From positions 124,001-188,000 of the forward strand of contig CAXKVR010000034.1 in the NCBI GenBank assembly GCA_964058845.1: DNA of 64,000 nucleotides. The letters run 5' to 3'. Made by a program: the position numbers and the translations under genes. The DNA is from Carex sylvatica. Lineage: Eukaryota; Streptophyta; Magnoliopsida; Poales; Cyperaceae. Below the pieces are notes generated by a model, which was not told the DNA's origin, made no database searches, and saw nothing but the letters and a program-made list of their open reading frames with translations. Shown piece by piece: positions 61,222-64,000 of the stretch. Within the stretch, counting starts at the first letter, position 1, and every line of letters begins with the position of its first letter.

Positions 61222-61580
61222 TTTCAGATTTGAAGACTCATTTTTGATAGTTTATTTTTGTAGATCATTTGATTTGCAGTTAGAGATTAATTAAAGTAGT
61301 TCAAGTTTATGTTATTTTGCAGTTTATTTAGCTATTTTTGTTTAAACTACCATAAACAAGTTCAAGTAACATTCATACAAAATAAAAACAAAATAAGAAT
61401 GAAATAAAACATTCTCAAGTAGTAAAAGCTAAAATAAGTAACAATTCATTTAACTAACAGTCCATTTAAATACATTCTCACGTAACACAAACTAACTAAC
61501 AGTCCATTTAAATATATTCCCACGTAACACAAACTAACAGTCAATTTAAATACCTAATCAAAAGTGAACATATCTGGTGC

Positions 61581-64000
61581 TCAACGATCTCGCTCTGGGT
61601 ATCTCCGTTCTGGTATAACTTCTTGATTGTTCGCTCTCGTATGCCTGACATAAACATTATTGTACGATGGAAAAAAGGCCTCTACTGCTTGTGTACGTGG
61701 CGTAACGACCGGACTAGGTCCTATGTTGTCTTGTGCACCAGTAAAATCTAGCGGGGCCAACCCGATATGATCTGAATCCTGCAACAATCATTTTAGTATT
61801 TAATAAATATAATCGACTATCATTTAAATAAAATAAAATCAGTTTGAAATTATTACCTGATATACCGGACTAGGTCCTGTATGATCCATGTATTGCGCAT
61901 CCTGAGGATACGCCTGATCGTATGTCTGGTCCCAACTGACAAATGTATTCACTCCATGTAATAATTATTTTATTATTTGTAACAAACATAATAAACGATT
62001 AGTTAAAATTTATTTCAGGAGAGATAAAATTACCTGATAGACCTGACTAGGTCCTGCGTTGTCTTGTTCGAACGTGATAGGAACCTGTGATTCCTATAAT
62101 AATTACTTTAATACTTAATAAACTATATAAATGATTATTAAAATTAAAAATCGTAAGTGAGGAAATTAATACCTGATGGACCTGACTAGGTACTGTGTGA
62201 TGAACTGGGACGTACCCCGGGTTGTCCAACAACTCTGACATGAACTGCCCAACTGGGTCCTCCGTTCTCTATAAAAATAATTTAGTATTGTAATAACAAA
62301 CTCGACGATTATTTCTAATTTCTTAGAGTATTAAGTAATTACCTGACAATCCTGACTAGGTTCTACGTTACCTTGTGCGGTCGTGCCATGATCATCCCCT
62401 CCCTATAATTAATAGTTTACTATCTTAGTAAACACAATCGACAACCAATGAAAGTATTTTTTTAATACTTACCAGATCAACCTGACTAGGTCCAATTTCA
62501 AAGCTTTTGAGATATTCAGTTAACCCGTCATTTGTTTCTATCCATCTATCATGATAGTTGGGGTCTAAATCTTGCGGCAAGTTGGGGATGGGTTCTGGAT
62601 TATCACCATCTGATATGTCATCGATATTGTCTGGAAGATCGGCCGCCCTCAACATACTTTGCAATTTAGCATCCATACCGTTGTCTCTGAGAAGGCCATA
62701 ACTTGCTTTGAGAAATTTTTTTCCTATTTTCTTGAGTGCTCTTGATTTCGTCAATCCTATAGCTGCTGATATTATTTTTATCCCTCGTAATGACTATAAA
62801 ATAAAAAAAAGTTGTAAATTTACTGAAAAAATAATATCATCTTATAAATATTTATAATTTATAAAACTTACATCACGTGTCGATTTTGGGGCACCGGGAA
62901 TGTACCCTACTTCACCAGTCTCATCTCTGTATTCTGGAACGGGATCATCAAAACCCTATATGCACTGTTTTCCTAAGAATATATTGAACATGCCATTATT
63001 CTGAAACCAACTTCGATATGACAATATGTCGTAATGACTCCAATACCCGGTTGCAACAACTAAGTGGTTTTCTGGATTAGATGTCTCATTTACATAATTA
63101 TGATGCACATTAGACCAATTTACTAGTCCCACATTAGAACTGTGAACAAATTTATACAACCGGCGTATCTCATCCTCGGGGAGCGGCAGTGGTGGCGGGA
63201 TGGGCTGTGCATACCCGAACTGCCGCATCACACGATTTGGGTAATAATGCTCAATTATCCAAAAGTGCACAAGTGGTACACGAGCTAGCCATACATCCCT
63301 TTCGTTAATAACTCGTGATGGCAGCTTACACGGTATCTCATTTAATATCGCGTTGTAAGGCTCCCATTTTACCATGTAATCTTCGAGCTTCTGCAATTGG
63401 TTGCGGAAGTAACTAACTCCACTCCGATTGTGACTTTGGTGATAATCATGGAGACAACACCACTTATCTCCGAATGCTGGACACTCTTCTTGATTTGGCA
63501 TGCCCCAATCTGGAATCTAATCATGTAAGGGACGAGGACAACCGGTCGGTAAACGAGACCAACACCAATGTTGTAGAAGCACAGTTGACCCTGACATACA
63601 CTTTATTTTACGCTGAACCGCAACACAAAGGCTCCTGTAGAGATAAGCTAGAACAGCCCCACCCCAGTTGTACTGTTTCGGAGAATCAAGATTTACTAGA
63701 AATTGTAAATACATTGCCGGAACCGAATCTCCCGACAAATCGGCAAAAAAGATAGACCCAAACAAATTGAGTACATACGCCCTTGTGTATTGATGTACCT
63801 GCTCCTCTGTAGGCTCACCCTCTTGAGTGTTTAGCATTGCAGCAAATCGATTACGCAACTCCTTCAAATTTATAGCATACCCAGAAGTTGTTTGAACCTC
63901 TGCCGCATCGTTTGGCCCCGATCTCTTCTTCTTTTTAAGCACCGCACTTGCGGTCCCATTTCCAAGAAGCTGATCCACTAAGATAGACCAAGTACGATCT
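61581..64000 (-). pseudogene. Plant mobile domain (PMD) protein with repeated 3' exons, partial
   Basis: Runs off the window at 64000. Exons: 64000-62872, 62793-62473, 62402-62343, 62268-62173, 62093-62034, ~61938-61857, 61778-61581 (stop). The first is PMD-type (aminotransferase-like): LLYRSLC-like helices, STVLLQHWCWSRLPTG, ECPAFGDKWCC, VWLARVPLVHFWIIEHYYPN, VMRQFGYAQPIPPPLP. In-frame TAGs break it at 63517-63519 and 62956-62958, yet the frame stays open beyond each and runs to a GTAAGT donor. The 3' exons carry one motif: GPSQVDL, EPSQDCQ, VPSQVHQ, GPSQVYQ, GPSPVYQ, GPSPVVT. The ~61938 exon lacks a phase-correct acceptor (the only AG shifts frame by one). PMD proteins occur as host MAIN/MAIL nuclear factors and inside transposons. 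The tail-to-tail MULE transposase argues for the latter. Confidence 0.8.

Overview
The window is nuclear DNA of a flowering plant: intron-rich genes with GT-AG introns, AT-rich intergenic DNA, and dense non-autonomous DNA transposons. The proteins look monocot-like, but I cannot fix the species from sequence alone.

Layout. 1-5.3 kb is a nest of DNA transposons: a Mutator-like long-TIR unit holding a 1.43-kb hAT derivative with a perfect 8-bp target duplication. 5.3-8.8 kb is AT-rich DNA with small tandem duplications and a transposon end. 8.8-16.9 kb is a complete 21-exon SEC5 gene (exocyst), followed at once by a 3 x 1,360-bp near-identical tandem array whose unit starts inside the last codons of SEC5. 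21.4-26.2 kb holds two diverged ~2-kb direct repeats that look like LTRs. 26.3-31.0 kb is a large imperfect palindrome filled with eight nested MITEs. 31.3-33.6 kb is a 7-exon plastid fibrillin (PAP) gene with a MITE in its last intron. 33.6-38.9 kb is AT-rich and gene-poor. 38.9-40.0 kb is an intronless trihelix transcription factor gene. 40.0-45.8 kb is repeats, including a long-TIR element with coding-like ends. 45.8-57.2 kb (minus strand) is a complete 38-exon gene for the second-largest subunit of RNA polymerase III. 57.6-64.0 kb is a Mutator-like transposase gene (plus) facing a plant-mobile-domain gene (minus), both broken by in-frame stop codons, probably one element that runs off the window.

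The four host genes belong to unrelated processes (exocytosis, plastid lipid/prenylquinone metabolism, transcription regulation, Pol III transcription) and do not form a cluster. I assembled exon structures by hand from splice sites, reading phase and recalled family sequence. Every exon length agrees with phase in SEC5 (1,111 aa), the fibrillin (246 aa) and NRPC2 (1,145 aa). The points most worth a second look are the modular fold-back MITE family (twelve members), the SEC5 3'-end triplication, three GC-AG introns, the transposase/PMD pair with its repeated GPSQV-type exons, and the pattern of its stop codons.
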